From positions 62,001-126,000 of the forward strand of contig JAQTZW010000006.1 of assembly GCA_028687575.1 (NCBI GenBank): a DNA stretch of 64,000 nucleotides. Direction: 5' to 3'. How positions within the stretch are numbered: the first letter of the stretch is position 1; the number at the start of each line of letters is the position of its first letter. A program made the translations under genes and the position numbers. Below are positions 17,457 to 28,066 of this stretch, piece by piece. Below the pieces are notes generated by a model, which was given only the letters and a program-made list of their open reading frames with translations, was not told where the DNA came from and ran no database searches. Source of the DNA: Gallionella sp. (GTDB lineage Bacteria; Pseudomonadota; Gammaproteobacteria; Burkholderiales; Gallionellaceae).

Positions 17457-18911
17457 ATGATCCTGACTCCCGCTTCCGACACCCTGTTCGACACCGCACA
17501 GCAAACCCTGCTTTTGCCCGCCTCACTCGGCGCGCGCCAGATTGAACAGATATTCGGCAGCATGATGACGCACCAACTGGATTATGCCGACCTGTATTTC
17601 CAGTACAGCCGCGCCGAGAGTTGGTCGCTGGAGGAAGGCATCGTCAAATCGGGCAGTTTCAACATCGATCAAGGCGTAGGGGTGCGCGCCGTCTGCGGCG
17701 AAAAGACCGCCTTTGCCTATTCCGACGAGATCAGCCTGAACGCACTTCAGAGTGCTGCACAGGCCACCCGTGCCATCGCTGCCAACGGCGGCACACAGAC
17801 TGTACCCAAGCTGCACCATGGTACGCGCCGCGACCTCTACCTGCCGCACGACCCCATCGCCAGCCTGAAGGATGCCGATAAAGTCGCGCTGCTGGAACGC
17901 ATCGAAGGCTATGCGCGCGCGCTCGACCCACGCGTGGTGCAAGTGATGGCTGGTCTGGCAGGCGAATACGATGTGGTGTTGGTGGCACGCAGCGACGGCC
18001 TGATGAATGCCGACATCCGCCCGCTGGTGCGACTGTCGGTCACTGTCATCATCGAAAGCAACGGACGCCGCGAGCAAGGTTCGGCGGGCGGTGGCGGACG
18101 TTTCGATTACGGCTATTTCGACGATGCCATGCTGCACCGCTACGCCGCGCAAGCAGTGCATCAGGCAGCAATCAATCTGGATGCCACCCCTGCCCCGGCG
18201 GGCAACATGACGGTGGTGCTCGGCAATGGCTGGCCTGGCATCCTGTTGCATGAGGCGATCGGTCACGGGCTGGAAGGCGACTTCAACCGCAAGGGTAGCT
18301 CGGCCTTCTCGGGCCGCATCGGCGAACGCGTCGCAGCCCCGGGCGTGACGGTGGTGGACGACGGCACGCTGGCCAACCGGCGCGGCTCGATGCAGATGGA
18401 CGATGAGGGCAACGCCACGCAATGCACCACGCTGATCGAGGATGGCATCCTGATGGGCTACCTGCAGGACAGCCAGAACGCCCGCCTGATGGGTGTGCCG
18501 CTGACCGGCAACGCGCGCCGCGAATCCTATGCCCACCTGCCGCTGCCGCGCATGACCAATACCTACATGCTGAACGGCGACAAGCCCCCCGAAGAGATCA
18601 TCGCCTCGGTCAAGAACGGCCTGTACGCAGTTAACTTCGGCGGCGGACAGGTGGACATCACCAGCGGCAAATTCGTCTTCTCGACCGCCGAGGCCTACCT
18701 GATCGAGGACGGCAAGATCACCCGCCCGGTCAAGGGCGCGACGCTGATCGGCAACGGCCCGGACGTGCTGACGCGCATCGCCATGATAGGCAACGACATG
18801 GCGCTAGACCCCGGCGTGGGCACCTGCGGCAAGGAAGGCCAGAGCGTGCCGGTCGGCGTCGGCCAGCCCACCGTCAGAATAGACGGGCTGACCGTCGGCG
18901 GCACGGCCTGA
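17457..18911 (+). CDS. tldD: Metalloprotease TldD
   Basis: The best start is the ATG at 17457, giving 484 residues, the usual TldD length; an earlier GTG at 17397 would add 20 residues of low-complexity, Pro/His-rich sequence. The zinc-binding HExxxH motif of the TldD/PmbA family is seen as LLHEAIGHGLEGDF (about 265-270). Other conserved parts are the N-terminal DYADLYFQYSRAESWSLEEG and the C-terminal GNDMALDPGVGTCGKEGQ. TldD acts with TldE (PmbA) in cytoplasmic peptide processing and CcdA degradation; the partner gene is not in the window. Confidence 0.95.
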   Translation: MILTPASDTLFDTAQQTLLLPASLGARQIEQIFGSMMTHQLDYADLYFQYSRAESWSLEEGIVKSGSFNIDQGVGVRAVCGEKTAFAYSDEISLNALQSAAQATRAIAANGGTQTVPKLHHGTRRDLYLPHDPIASLKDADKVALLERIEGYARALDPRVVQVMAGLAGEYDVVLVARSDGLMNADIRPLVRLSVTVIIESNGRREQGSAGGGGRFDYGYFDDAMLHRYAAQAVHQAAINLDATPAPAGNMTVVLGNGWPGILLHEAIGHGLEGDFNRKGSSAFSGRIGERVAAPGVTVVDDGTLANRRGSMQMDDEGNATQCTTLIEDGILMGYLQDSQNARLMGVPLTGNARRESYAHLPLPRMTNTYMLNGDKPPEEIIASVKNGLYAVNFGGGQVDITSGKFVFSTAEAYLIEDGKITRPVKGATLIGNGPDVLTRIAMIGNDMALDPGVGTCGKEGQSVPVGVGQPTVRIDGLTVGGTA

Positions 18912-18961
18912 GCCACAAATTCGGTATCATTGGAAAAATTCAACATTTTGGAGTCAAACAC

Positions 18962-20281
18962 ATGCAAACCCCCATCCCCTTGAGAAACGTCCCGCAAACC
19001 AACATCTTCAAGAAGGGCGACGTATTCGTGCTGTTCGGCGAGCTGTTCGGTCGCGGCTACGCCAACGGCCTGATCAACGAGGCGCGCGATGCGGGCATGA
19101 CCATCGTCGGCATCACCGTGGGCCGCCGCAATGAGGACAACAGCCTGCGCGCGCTGACGGCGGAAGAACTGGCCGAAGCCGAAGCCAATCTGGGCGGGCG
19201 CATCATCAACGTGCCGCTGATGGCGGGTTTCGACCTGGACGCCCCGGCCGGCGAGCCGACGCCTACCGACCTGTTGGCCGGCATGACGCTGAAAAGCTGG
19301 CAGGACGACAAACTGGACTGGGCGCAGATCGAACGCTGCCGCGAGGCCGGCATCAAGCGCTTCAAGGATTCGGTAGCCGAGGTGATGAGTGAGCTGGATA
19401 AGTTGATCCCGGACGGGGCGAACGCCTTCTTCGCCCACACCATGGCCGGCGGCATTCCCAAGGTCAAGGTGTTCCTGGCCATCGCCAACCGCATCTACAA
19501 GGGGCGCGGCGAGCGTTTCCTGTCGTCGCAGGCGCTGCTGGACAGCGATCTGGGCAAACTCATTCTGATGAATTTCGACGAAGTGACCGCCAACTCCTTC
19601 CAGTACCTGATAGACGGCAGCGCCGCGATCCGCGCCCGTCTGGAGCAATCCAGCGGCCAGGTGCGTTACAGCGCCTACGGCTACCACGGTACCGAGATCC
19701 TGATTGATGGAAAATACCAGTGGCAGACCTACACCAGCTACACTCAGGGCCGCGCCAAGATGCGTCTTGAGCGCGTCGCCGAAGCCGCCTGGGCGCAAGG
19801 TATCAAGGCCACCGTTTACAACTGCCCGGAGATCCGTACCAATTCCTCAGACATCTTCGTCGGTGTTGAACTGTCGCTGTTCCCGCTGCTGACTGCGCTG
19901 AAGAAAGAGAACGGCGGTGCTTGGGCGGATGCCCAATGGGATGCCTGCCGAGCGATGTTGCAGGAAGGCCAGACGCTGGAAGGCTTGCTGGACATGATAG
20001 AGGCATACAACCAGAGCGCGGTGATGGCCGGTTTCCGCAACTTCGCCGCCTGGCCCATGGCCAACTCCGCCGAACTGGCCGATTTGATGATAGGCACCTC
20101 GGAAGCCATCACCAACATGCACACCGACAAGAAGGAACTGGTCACCGGACTGTTGAGTGCGCTGGTGCTGGAAGGCACCGGCCCGCTGATGTTCCGCGAG
20201 ACCTCCGCCCCCGCCGGCCCGGTACTGTGGCTGAGTCACGACGTGATCGCCAAACAACTGAGCCAGTTGCACAACGCCTGA
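18962..20281 (+). CDS. FabMG-like enoyl-ACP reductase family protein
   Basis: Protein of 439 residues starting 10 bases after a GGAG ribosome site. The N-terminal part contains GDVFVLFGELFGRGYANGL and VGITVGRRNEDN, which look like a Rossmann-type nucleotide-binding fold; later blocks are FFAHTMAGGIPKVKVFL, YSAYGYHGTEILI and YNCPEIRTNSSDIFVGVE. I recognise the pattern as the family named FabMG, an enoyl-acyl carrier protein reductase first found by metagenomic selection for triclosan resistance; assignment is from memory of the family, not a search. If right it would catalyse the last step of fatty acid elongation and be a FabI equivalent. It stands 50 bp downstream of tldD. Confidence 0.65.
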   Translation: MQTPIPLRNVPQTNIFKKGDVFVLFGELFGRGYANGLINEARDAGMTIVGITVGRRNEDNSLRALTAEELAEAEANLGGRIINVPLMAGFDLDAPAGEPTPTDLLAGMTLKSWQDDKLDWAQIERCREAGIKRFKDSVAEVMSELDKLIPDGANAFFAHTMAGGIPKVKVFLAIANRIYKGRGERFLSSQALLDSDLGKLILMNFDEVTANSFQYLIDGSAAIRARLEQSSGQVRYSAYGYHGTEILIDGKYQWQTYTSYTQGRAKMRLERVAEAAWAQGIKATVYNCPEIRTNSSDIFVGVELSLFPLLTALKKENGGAWADAQWDACRAMLQEGQTLEGLLDMIEAYNQSAVMAGFRNFAAWPMANSAELADLMIGTSEAITNMHTDKKELVTGLLSALVLEGTGPLMFRETSAPAGPVLWLSHDVIAKQLSQLHNA

Positions 20282-20289
20282 GTGACCCG

Positions 20290-20315
20290 CCCTCCCCTGC
20301 CATGCTGCGGGAGGG
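20290..20315. terminator. Hairpin after the FabMG-like gene
   Basis: CCCTCCC pairs with GGGAGGG across a 12-base loop just after the stop codon. No T tract follows. It lies between converging genes. Confidence 0.35.
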
Positions 20316-20347
20316 ACGCCGGCGCGGCATCCCTTATGCGGATGCGC

Positions 20348-20833
20348 CTACGCGGATTTGAAGGTTGACTGGATCAACGCCTCGTTCGGCAGGGATTTGG
20401 CCTGCCAGCGAATCAGGCGGATACCGGCAGCGGCCAGCACCTGATCCTTTTTCTCGTCAGCCTTGACGCGATCCGGGCGCTCGTGGGTCGCATCGTCCAG
20501 CTCGATCACCGCGAGGATGTTGAATCCCCGGTCGCACACCACAAAATCCGCGCTCATCCGGTTGATGCGATTGAACCACGCCCGACGGTCATGGTTCTTC
20601 TTTACGGCCAGCATACTGGATAGCGGAACCTGTGCCAGCACCACCTGCTCCGGCAGCGCCTTGACCAGCCGAAAATACAGCGTCTGCTCGGGTTTGGACA
20701 GCGGGGCCTTGGCATCGAACGGCCACTCTGCATCCTTGATGCCGCCCTTGGACGTCACCTTAAGTGCGACCACCAGAATCAGCAGCACGACCACGACAAA
20801 CAACAGAAAAAACATAATGCCCATTTGATTCAT
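20348..20833 (-). CDS. Membrane-anchored DUF2726 protein
   Basis: Protein of 161 residues. Residues 5-25 form a single membrane helix (MFFLLFVVVVLLILVVAL). The remainder is a DUF2726 domain: LSKPEQTLYFRLVKALPEQV, SADFVVCDRGFNILAVIELDD and AGIRLIRWQAKSLP. The D...E-x-D arrangement recalls a restriction-endonuclease-like fold, and these domains are usually treated as nuclease-like with no proven activity. It lies upstream of nothing obvious on its strand and is followed by the converging FabMG-like gene. Function unknown. Confidence 0.8.
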   Translation of the reverse strand: MNQMGIMFFLLFVVVVLLILVVALKVTSKGGIKDAEWPFDAKAPLSKPEQTLYFRLVKALPEQVVLAQVPLSSMLAVKKNHDRRAWFNRINRMSADFVVCDRGFNILAVIELDDATHERPDRVKADEKKDQVLAAAGIRLIRWQAKSLPNEALIQSTFKSA

Positions 20834-20877
20834 CCTCCAGATTCACGATGCGCGGCAGCCCGTGCTGCTGCATTTAC

Positions 20878-21543
20878 TCAGGGTTTGACCGCCTCAACAT
20901 AGAGGGTCGAGTATTCCCTGAGCTTGCTGTCCAGAGCGGGGTTGAACGCGCGGCGTTTCACGTCCGCGAACCCCACGCTTTCCAGCGCGCCTTTGAGGGT
21001 CTCAAAATCATAGGCGAAGCGGTGCTCCCTGCCCTGGCGGAAACTGTAATTCACGCACTCCATCCGGGTCTTGCACCATGCCGGATAACCATATTCCCTG
21101 ACCTTTTGAAACCATTCGGCATATTCGGCATCGCCGGCATAGGCCCTGACCGGCCATTCGGAATCCGGCACGCCGACGCTGATCACGCCGCCCGCATCGA
21201 GCACCCGGAAACATTCACCGAGAAAGGAGCGGGTGGTGTCGGGATATTCGACATGCTCCAGAAAGTGCTCCGAATAGACCATCGCACAGCACCCGGATTC
21301 GAAAGGCAGCGGCTCATACAGATTGAGCGTCAGATCGGCCTTGTTGCTAAGGTCTATGTTGATGAACCCCTGCTTGATGTTGGGGCCGGCCCCCAGATGG
21401 AGCTTGAGCTGCTTTTGCCCCTGATAGCGGCGCGCATTGCGCACCCCGTCAAGGTGCAGGCGGCAGAATCTTGCCTCCAGCATCACGTTCTTGATCGCGT
21501 CACGCAGACCCTGCGTGGTGTATTTCTTAAGCCATCCAATCAC
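20878..21543 (-). CDS. Class I SAM-dependent methyltransferase
   Basis: I choose the GTG start at 21543, giving 221 residues, because GGGGGA precedes it at good spacing and the upstream open frame has no domain features. Methyltransferase motif I-like sequence is LKLHLGAGPNIKQGFINIDL (about 45-65), followed by LPFESGCCAMVYSEHFLEHV and a post-I region FRVLDAGGVISVGVPDSEW. The form resembles methyltransferases of glycan and surface-polysaccharide clusters that act on small molecules or sugars. There is no such cluster nearby, so the substrate is unknown. Confidence 0.8.
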   Translation of the reverse strand: MIGWLKKYTTQGLRDAIKNVMLEARFCRLHLDGVRNARRYQGQKQLKLHLGAGPNIKQGFINIDLSNKADLTLNLYEPLPFESGCCAMVYSEHFLEHVEYPDTTRSFLGECFRVLDAGGVISVGVPDSEWPVRAYAGDAEYAEWFQKVREYGYPAWCKTRMECVNYSFRQGREHRFAYDFETLKGALESVGFADVKRRAFNPALDSKLREYSTLYVEAVKP

Positions 21544-21786
21544 TTTCGTTCCCCCAAGGTGGATATGCAGAACCAACCCCTCGCCGTGATGACCCGGAAA
21601 GTGGCGTAATCCGAAAAATATATCACAAACCAGCCCCTTTCCGGCGTGCCACATGACTAGCCATGCAGCATTGCCCCATCTGTAAGGGCTGACAGCCCCC
21701 TCAGGAATCCCCCGCCCGCACCGACTTAACCCCTGACTGGCAACGGGTTTCGCATCACTCGGCAAGCCTGATTTCACATCTGCCTG

Positions 21787-21792
21787 TATAAT
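21787..21792 (+). promoter_or_regulatory. Consensus -10 box (TATAAT) of ribF
   Basis: A perfect TATAAT ends nine bases before the ribF ATG. No good -35 is seen at 16-18 bp upstream. If used, transcription would start only about two to three bases before the start codon, giving a nearly leaderless mRNA with no room for a ribosome site. Confidence 0.45.
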
Positions 21793-21801
21793 CCCGCCGC
21801 T

Positions 21802-22728
21802 ATGCAGATACTACGCGGCCTCCATTCCCCTGACGCACTTCCCGTTGCCCTCACCATCGGTAATTTCGATGGGGTGCACCTTGGCCATCAGGCTTTGCTG
21901 AATGAATTGAAAGCCGTTGCCCACGCCCGTAATTTGCAGACAGCGGTCATTCTCTTCGAGCCGCATCCGCGCGAATTTTTTACGCCCGACTCCGCCCCCG
22001 CCCGCCTCTCCAGCCTGCGCGAAAAACTGGAGATGCTGGACAGACTGGGCATAGACCGCGTGCATGTGTGCCGCTTCAACGCCAGTTTCGCCAGAATGGA
22101 TGCCGCCGCATTCATCCATGCGCTGCACCGCGACCTGGCTGCGAAGTTCGTGCTAATAGGCGACGATTTCCGTTTCGGCAACGGTCGCATCGGCGATTTT
22201 GCGCTGATGGAGAAAATAGGCTCCCAACAGGGATTTGAAGTACAGGCGGTGCATACCATCACGCATGACGAAGTGCGCATTTCCAGCACGGCGGTACGTG
22301 CGGCACTGAGCGCCGGTCAATTGCGCCGGGTGCAGGATTTTCTGGGACGCACCTACAGCATCAGCGGACACGTGGTACATGGTGATGGCATGGGGCACAA
22401 GTTGGGCTATCCGACCGCCAACGTGCAACTGCGCCACAACCGCCCGCCATTGACCGGTATTTATGTGGTGGAAGCTCATGTCCAGAACATGGGCGTATTG
22501 CAGGGTGTGGCCAGTTTGGGCGTGCGTCCCACGCTGAAACACGATGCGCAGCCGGTGCTTGAGGTACACATCTTCGAGTTCGGCCAAGACATCTATGGCA
22601 AACGGCTGCGCGTGGAATTCCTGCAAAAGCTGCGCGACGAGGAAAAGTATCCCAACCTGGATGCCCTGATTCGGCAAATCGGGCTGGATGTGGAAAATGC
22701 CAAAAAATGGTTCGCACAGCACGAATGA
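21802..22728 (+). CDS. ribF: Bifunctional riboflavin kinase/FAD synthetase
   Basis: Protein of 308 residues. The N-terminal FAD synthetase domain has the nucleotidyltransferase motif TIGNFDGVHLGHQ (about 18-30) and later GDDFRFGNGRIGDF and ISSTAVRAAL. The C-terminal riboflavin kinase domain has GHKLGYPTANVQL and TGIYVVEAHV. It converts riboflavin to FMN and FAD. It heads the block ribF-ileS-lspA-ispH, a gene order shared by many proteobacteria. Confidence 0.96.
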   Translation: MQILRGLHSPDALPVALTIGNFDGVHLGHQALLNELKAVAHARNLQTAVILFEPHPREFFTPDSAPARLSSLREKLEMLDRLGIDRVHVCRFNASFARMDAAAFIHALHRDLAAKFVLIGDDFRFGNGRIGDFALMEKIGSQQGFEVQAVHTITHDEVRISSTAVRAALSAGQLRRVQDFLGRTYSISGHVVHGDGMGHKLGYPTANVQLRHNRPPLTGIYVVEAHVQNMGVLQGVASLGVRPTLKHDAQPVLEVHIFEFGQDIYGKRLRVEFLQKLRDEEKYPNLDALIRQIGLDVENAKKWFAQHE

Positions 22729-22781
22729 CCGCCGGAGCGGCACGAGATGAACGAACAGCGACAAATTGATTTGGAATAAAG

Positions 22782-25580
22782 ATGACTGATTACAAGAACA
22801 CCCTCAACCTCCCCGACACCGCCTTCCCGATGCGCGGCGACATGGCCAAACGCGAGCCGCAGATGCTGGCGCGCTGGCAGGAACAGCAACGATACCAGAA
22901 GCTGCGCGCAGCCAAGGCCGGCAAGCCGAAATTCATCCTGCACGACGGCCCGCCCTATGCCAACGGCGACATCCACATCGGCCACGCGGTGAACAAGATC
23001 CTCAAGGACATCATCATCAAGAGCAAGACGCTGTCCGGTTTCGATGCCCCTTATGTGCCGGGCTGGGACTGCCACGGCCTGCCGATCGAGTTGCAGGTGG
23101 AAAAGAAACACGGCAAGTCCCTGCCGCCGGGCGAATTCCGCGAATTATGCCGCGCCTACGCCAAGGAGCAGATCGAACGCCAGAAGAAGGATTTCATCCG
23201 GCTGGGCGTGCTGGGCGACTGGGACCATCCCTACCTGACCATGGATTTCCAGACCGAGGCCGACATCATCCGCGCGCTGGGTCGCATCCAGCAGAACGGC
23301 TACCTGTATCAGGGCTACAAGCCGGTGAACTGGTGTCTGGACTGTCAGTCCGCGCTGGCCGAAGCCGAAGTGGAATACGAGGACAAGACCTCCGCCGCGA
23401 TAGACGTGGCGTTCGAGGTCAAAGACCACGTGTCGCTGGCCAAGGCATTCGGCGTTTCGCTGCCCGGCAGCGCCAAAGTCTACGCGGTGATCTGGACCAC
23501 CACGCCCTGGACACTGCCCGCCAATCAGGCGGTGAGCGTGCATCCCGGCCATGAATACCGCCTGACCCGCACCGACAAGGGCTATCTGCTGCTGGCATCC
23601 GAGTTGAGCGATGCCTGTCTGGCGCGCTACCAACTGGCAGGCGAAACAGTCGGCCAGTGCAAGGGCGCGGCGCTCGACATGCTGGCGCTGCAACACCCGT
23701 TCCAGCAGCGCATCGTGCCGGTCATCTGCGGCGAGCATGTGACGCTGGAAGCCGGCACCGGGCTGGTGCATACCGCACCGGCGCACGGTCTGGACGACTA
23801 TTTCGTCGGCCAGAAATACAACCTGCCGACCGACAACCCGGTCGGCGACGATGGCAAATTCCTGTCCAGCGTGCCACCGATCGGCGACATTCCGCTGGCG
23901 GGCGTGTTCGTCTGGAAAGGCAACGACATCGTGCTCAATGCCTTGCAAACCAGCGGTCACCTGCTGTGCCTGAACAAAGTGCAACACAGCTACCCGCATT
24001 GCTGGCGCCACAAGACACCGATCATCTTCCGCTCCACGCCGCAATGGTTCATCGGCATGGGCCAGCAGGCGCACGGCAGCGATCTGACGCTGCGCAATCT
24101 GGCCAATCAGGCGGTGGATCAGACCGACTTTTTCCCGTCCTGGGGACGCGCGCGTCTCGAAGCGATGATCAAGAACCGCCCGGACTGGTGCGTGTCGCGC
24201 CAGCGCAACTGGGGTGTGCCGATGCCGTTCTTCGTCCACCGCGAGACCGGCGAACTTCACCCGCGCAGCGCCGAATTGCTGGAGCAAGTTGCCAAACGGG
24301 TTGAACAGTCCGGTATCGAAGCGTGGTTCAGCCTCAACTCAGTAGACCTGCTGGGCGCAGAGGCCGAACACTACAAGAAGATCACCCACACGCTGGACGT
24401 GTGGTTCGATTCCGGCGCGACCCACGCCGCCGTGCTGGAACGCCGCGCCGAGCTGGCTTCGCCCGCCGACCTGTATCTGGAAGGCTCAGACCAGCACCGT
24501 GGCTGGTTCCAGTCATCGCTGCTGACCGGCTGCGCGATGAATGGTCGTGCGCCCTTCAAGGCGTTGCTGACGCATGGCTTCGTGGTGGACGGCAAGGGCC
24601 ACAAAATGTCCAAGTCCAAGGGCAACGTGATTGCGCCGCAAAAGGTCTTCGATACGATAGGCGCGGACATCCTGCGGCTGTGGACGGCCTCGACTGACTA
24701 TTCCGGCGAACTGACCATCTCGGATGAAATCTTGAAGCGCGTGGTCGAAATCTACCGCCGCATCCGCAACACCCTGCGCTTTTTGCTGGCCAACCTCGCC
24801 GACTTCGACGCGACCCGCGACGCGCTGCCGGTGGCCGAGTGGCTGGAGCTCGACCGCTACGCGCTGGCGATGACACAAAAGCTTCAGAGCGAAGTGCGCG
24901 CCGATTACGACCGCTACGAGTTCCACCTGGCGGTGCAGAAACTGCAAGGCTTCTGCTCCGAAGAACTGGGCGGCTTCTATCTGGATATTCTGAAAGACCG
25001 CCTGTACACCAGCGGGGTGGACTCGAAGGCGCGCCGTTCCGCGCAGAACGCACTGCACCACATCACCCACGCGCTGGCACGGCTGATCGCCCCCATCCTG
25101 AGCTTCACCGGCGAGGAAGTTTGGGTGGAACTATCAGGCAGCGAGCAACTGAGCGTGTTCGAGGGCGAATGGCACGATCTGCCCGATGCACAACTGGACA
25201 ACGCGGCCATCGCCGACTGGCTGAAGATCGAAGCCTGGCGCTCCCGCGTCAATAAGCAACTGGAAGAAGCGCGCAGCGCCGGTCTGATCGGCTCGGCGCT
25301 GGCCGCCGAAGTGGACGTATTCGCGGCAGATGCCGATTACGACGTGTTGCAGCGACTGGGCGACGATTTGCGCTTCATCTTCATCACCTCGCGCGCCACC
25401 GTGCACCGCGCGGCAAGCGTGGATGAGCAGCGCATAGACGTTTCGGCCAGCCTGCACGACAAGTGCGAACGCTGCTGGCATTACCGCGAGGATGTCGGTA
25501 GCGATGCCGCCCATCCGGCAATCTGTGGCCGCTGCGTGAGCAACCTGTACGGTTCGGGCGAGGCACGCCAGTATGCTTGA
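22782..25580 (+). CDS. ileS: Isoleucine--tRNA ligase
   Basis: Protein of 932 residues, a full class I synthetase. HIGH motif is in [16 protein letters not shown] (about 60), KMSKS is in [10 protein letters not shown] (about 605), and the editing CP1 domain lies between ([13 protein letters not shown]). The C-terminal zinc-binding motif is CERCW...CGRCV, typical of the bacterial (IleS1) type. It begins 53 bp after ribF and overlaps lspA by 8 bp. Confidence 0.97.
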   Translation: MTDYKNTLNLPDTAFPMRGDMAKREPQMLARWQEQQRYQKLRAAKAGKPKFILHDGPPYANGDIHIGHAVNKILKDIIIKSKTLSGFDAPYVPGWDCHGLPIELQVEKKHGKSLPPGEFRELCRAYAKEQIERQKKDFIRLGVLGDWDHPYLTMDFQTEADIIRALGRIQQNGYLYQGYKPVNWCLDCQSALAEAEVEYEDKTSAAIDVAFEVKDHVSLAKAFGVSLPGSAKVYAVIWTTTPWTLPANQAVSVHPGHEYRLTRTDKGYLLLASELSDACLARYQLAGETVGQCKGAALDMLALQHPFQQRIVPVICGEHVTLEAGTGLVHTAPAHGLDDYFVGQKYNLPTDNPVGDDGKFLSSVPPIGDIPLAGVFVWKGNDIVLNALQTSGHLLCLNKVQHSYPHCWRHKTPIIFRSTPQWFIGMGQQAHGSDLTLRNLANQAVDQTDFFPSWGRARLEAMIKNRPDWCVSRQRNWGVPMPFFVHRETGELHPRSAELLEQVAKRVEQSGIEAWFSLNSVDLLGAEAEHYKKITHTLDVWFDSGATHAAVLERRAELASPADLYLEGSDQHRGWFQSSLLTGCAMNGRAPFKALLTHGFVVDGKGHKMSKSKGNVIAPQKVFDTIGADILRLWTASTDYSGELTISDEILKRVVEIYRRIRNTLRFLLANLADFDATRDALPVAEWLELDRYALAMTQKLQSEVRADYDRYEFHLAVQKLQGFCSEELGGFYLDILKDRLYTSGVDSKARRSAQNALHHITHALARLIAPILSFTGEEVWVELSGSEQLSVFEGEWHDLPDAQLDNAAIADWLKIEAWRSRVNKQLEEARSAGLIGSALAAEVDVFAADADYDVLQRLGDDLRFIFITSRATVHRAASVDEQRIDVSASLHDKCERCWHYREDVGSDAAHPAICGRCVSNLYGSGEARQYA

Positions 25581-26067
25581 TCGCTGTCCGGCATTCGCCC
25601 GCTGGCTGGCGCTCGCCACGCTGATTATCGTCCTCGACCAGATCAGCAAGCTGCTGATTATTGGACACTTCAACTACGGCGAGGACTACGTGATCGCCAG
25701 CGTGTTCAGCCTGACGCTGGTGCATAACCCCGGCGCTGCCTTCAGCTTCCTGAGCGATGCGGGCGGCGTACAGCGCTGGCTGTTCAGCGGTTTGGCTGTG
25801 GTCGCCTCGGTATGGATGACGGTGTTGCTGAAAAGGCACGGCGACAAGCTGCTGTTCGCGCTGGCGCTAAGCCTGATACTGGGCGGCGCGTTAGGCAACT
25901 TGATAGACCGCATCGCCTACGGCTATGTGGTGGATTTCCTGTTGTTCCACTGGGACACGCACTACTTTCCGGCCTTCAATCTGGCTGACTCTGCCATTAC
26001 GGGCGGCGCGATCCTGTTGATACTGGAAAGCTTACTGGAGAAAAAACATGAACATACTGCTCGCTAA
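25573..26067 (+). CDS. lspA: Lipoprotein signal peptidase (signal peptidase II)
   Basis: Protein of 164 residues with four membrane helices. The conserved aspartate protease motifs are present: [22 protein letters not shown] and VVDFLLFHW...FNLADSAI, the last two containing the catalytic Asp residues. It cleaves prolipoproteins after diacylglyceryl modification, which the lipoproteins encoded at 8201 and 39442 would need. Coupled to ileS by an 8-bp overlap and to ispH by a 20-bp overlap. Confidence 0.96.
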   Translation: MLDRCPAFARWLALATLIIVLDQISKLLIIGHFNYGEDYVIASVFSLTLVHNPGAAFSFLSDAGGVQRWLFSGLAVVASVWMTVLLKRHGDKLLFALALSLILGGALGNLIDRIAYGYVVDFLLFHWDTHYFPAFNLADSAITGGAILLILESLLEKKHEHTAR

Positions 26068-26971
26068 CCCGCGCGGTTTCTGCGCCGGCGTGGACCGCGC
26101 CATCGCCATCGTCGAACGCGCGCTGACCCTGCACGGCGCGCCGATCTACGTGCGACACGAAGTGGTACACAACAAATTTGTGGTGGAGGGCCTGCGCGCC
26201 AAGGGTGCCATCTTCATCGAAGAACTTTCCGACGTACCCGCCGGCAGCATCCTGATCTTCAGCGCGCACGGCGTGCCGCTGTCGGTACGCCACGAGGCCG
26301 AGCAACGCGGCCTGACGGTATTCGATGCCACCTGCCCACTGGTCACCAAGGTGCACATCCAGGTGTCGCGCCTGCGCGAACAGTGCAAGGAGATCATCAT
26401 GATCGGCCACAAGGGACACCCCGAAGTGGAAGGCACGATGGGTCAATCCAGCGGCGGCATGTATCTGGTCGAATCGCCCGAACAGGTCGCCAGCCTGCAA
26501 GTGACCGACGAGCAAAATCTCGCCTACGTGACGCAGACCACGCTGTCGGTGGATGACGCCAGCAACATCGTCGCCGCCCTGAAACAGCGCTTCCCGGACA
26601 TCACCGGCCCGAAGAAGGACGACATCTGCTATGCCACACAAAATCGCCAGGATGCGGTCAAACTGCTGGTGCAGCATTGTGACGTGGTGGTAGTGGTCGG
26701 CTCACCCAACAGCTCCAATTCCAACCGCCTGCGCGAAGTCGCCGCCAATGTCGGCATCCCATCCTATCTGGTGGATGATGCCAACGGCCTGCAAGCAGAG
26801 TGGTTCGCCGGCAAACGCAGCATCGGCGTCACTGCTGGCGCTTCGGCCCCGGAGCTACTGGTGCAGGATGTGGTGACCCGACTCAACGAGATGAGTGCCG
26901 GCGCGGTTACAGAGTTGCAGGGCATCATAGAGAACGTCACTTTCCCACTACCCAAAGCCCTGCAAGCCTGA
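26048..26971 (+). CDS. ispH: 4-hydroxy-3-methylbut-2-enyl diphosphate reductase
   Basis: Protein of 307 residues. Cysteines that bind the [4Fe-4S] cluster are seen in [12 protein letters not shown] (Cys12), [11 protein letters not shown] (about 96) and the C-terminal [11 protein letters not shown] (about 197). The catalytic Glu region [10 protein letters not shown] is present. It makes IPP and DMAPP, the last step of the MEP pathway. GGAG at 26044 region precedes the start inside lspA. The fkpB gene often found between lspA and ispH is missing here. Confidence 0.96.
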   Translation: MNILLANPRGFCAGVDRAIAIVERALTLHGAPIYVRHEVVHNKFVVEGLRAKGAIFIEELSDVPAGSILIFSAHGVPLSVRHEAEQRGLTVFDATCPLVTKVHIQVSRLREQCKEIIMIGHKGHPEVEGTMGQSSGGMYLVESPEQVASLQVTDEQNLAYVTQTTLSVDDASNIVAALKQRFPDITGPKKDDICYATQNRQDAVKLLVQHCDVVVVVGSPNSSNSNRLREVAANVGIPSYLVDDANGLQAEWFAGKRSIGVTAGASAPELLVQDVVTRLNEMSAGAVTELQGIIENVTFPLPKALQA

Positions 26972-26972
26972 C

Positions 26973-28031
26973 ATGGCGAGCGATTTCCTGATCATCGGCG
27001 GCGGCGCGGTCGGACTTGCCAGTGCGCTTTCCCTGCTGGAAGCAGGCTATGACGTCACGCTGGCCGAACGCGGCACGGTCGGCCAGGAAGCCTCGTGGGC
27101 CGGCGGCGGCATCATGTCGCCGCTGTGTTCCTGGGATTACTCCGAGGCGGTCACCCGCCTGACCCAGCGCAGCATGGGCATGCTGGCCGACACTGCCGCG
27201 ATGCTGCACGCCACCACCGGCATAGACACCGAATACACCCGCAGCGGCATGTTGCTGCTGCCACCGCTGCGCGAAGAACTTGCCACGCGCTGGTGCGCGC
27301 AACATCAGGTCGAACTGCACCGTGTCGCGGCGCAAGACCATCTGCCGGGCGTATCGGGCAACGCGCTGCTGATGCCGGACATCGCACAAGTGCGCAACCC
27401 CCGCCTGCTGGCCGCACTGCGCCGCCGCGTCGAGATGCTGGGCGGCGTGATCCTGGAACACCACGAAGTACAAAAATTTGAAATCACCGGTCAACGCGTG
27501 ACCGCGCTACACACTAGCGGGGGAAAACTCAGCGCCGATGCCTATGTGGTCGCGGCCGGAGCCTGGAGCAAGGTGTTATTGGGCGAACAAGCGCTGCAAC
27601 TGGATGTCCGCCCGATACGCGGCCAAATCCTGTTGTTCAAGTTTGACACGCCGCCGTTCAGCCAGATCGTGCTGCAAGGCAGCCTGTATTTCATCCCGCG
27701 CCGCGACGGTCACATGGTGGTCGGCAGTACGCTGGAAGATACCGGCTTCGACAAATCCACCACCCAACAGGCCTTTGACGACCTGCTGGGGCGTGTCCGC
27801 ACGCTGTTCCCGGACTGGCCGCAACCGATCCGCCACTGGGCCGGCCTGCGCCCCAGCTCCAAGGACAATATCCCCACCATCGGACGCCATCCCGAACTTG
27901 CCAACCTGTACGCCAACTGCGGCCATTTCCGTTACGGTGTCACCATGTCGCCCGCCTGCGCCGAACTGCTGGTCAACGAAATCGAAGGCAATCCGCAGCC
28001 CTTGGCGATGGACGAATACCGCTGGCAATAG
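26973..28031 (+). CDS. thiO: Glycine oxidase ThiO (FAD-dependent)
   Basis: Protein of 352 residues starting one base after the ispH stop. The dinucleotide-binding motif is FLIIGGGAVGLASALSLLEAG (5-25), followed by QEASWAGGGIMSPL, and the C-terminal DAO-family block has HWAGLRPSSKDNIPTIG and NCGHFRYGVTMSPA. The family oxidises glycine to iminoglycine for the thiazole part of thiamine; the other thi genes are not in the window. Confidence 0.88.
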   Translation: MASDFLIIGGGAVGLASALSLLEAGYDVTLAERGTVGQEASWAGGGIMSPLCSWDYSEAVTRLTQRSMGMLADTAAMLHATTGIDTEYTRSGMLLLPPLREELATRWCAQHQVELHRVAAQDHLPGVSGNALLMPDIAQVRNPRLLAALRRRVEMLGGVILEHHEVQKFEITGQRVTALHTSGGKLSADAYVVAAGAWSKVLLGEQALQLDVRPIRGQILLFKFDTPPFSQIVLQGSLYFIPRRDGHMVVGSTLEDTGFDKSTTQQAFDDLLGRVRTLFPDWPQPIRHWAGLRPSSKDNIPTIGRHPELANLYANCGHFRYGVTMSPACAELLVNEIEGNPQPLAMDEYRWQ

Positions 28032-28066
28032 CCGTAGCTAGTCCTCTATAATCCTTCAAGCCATAC

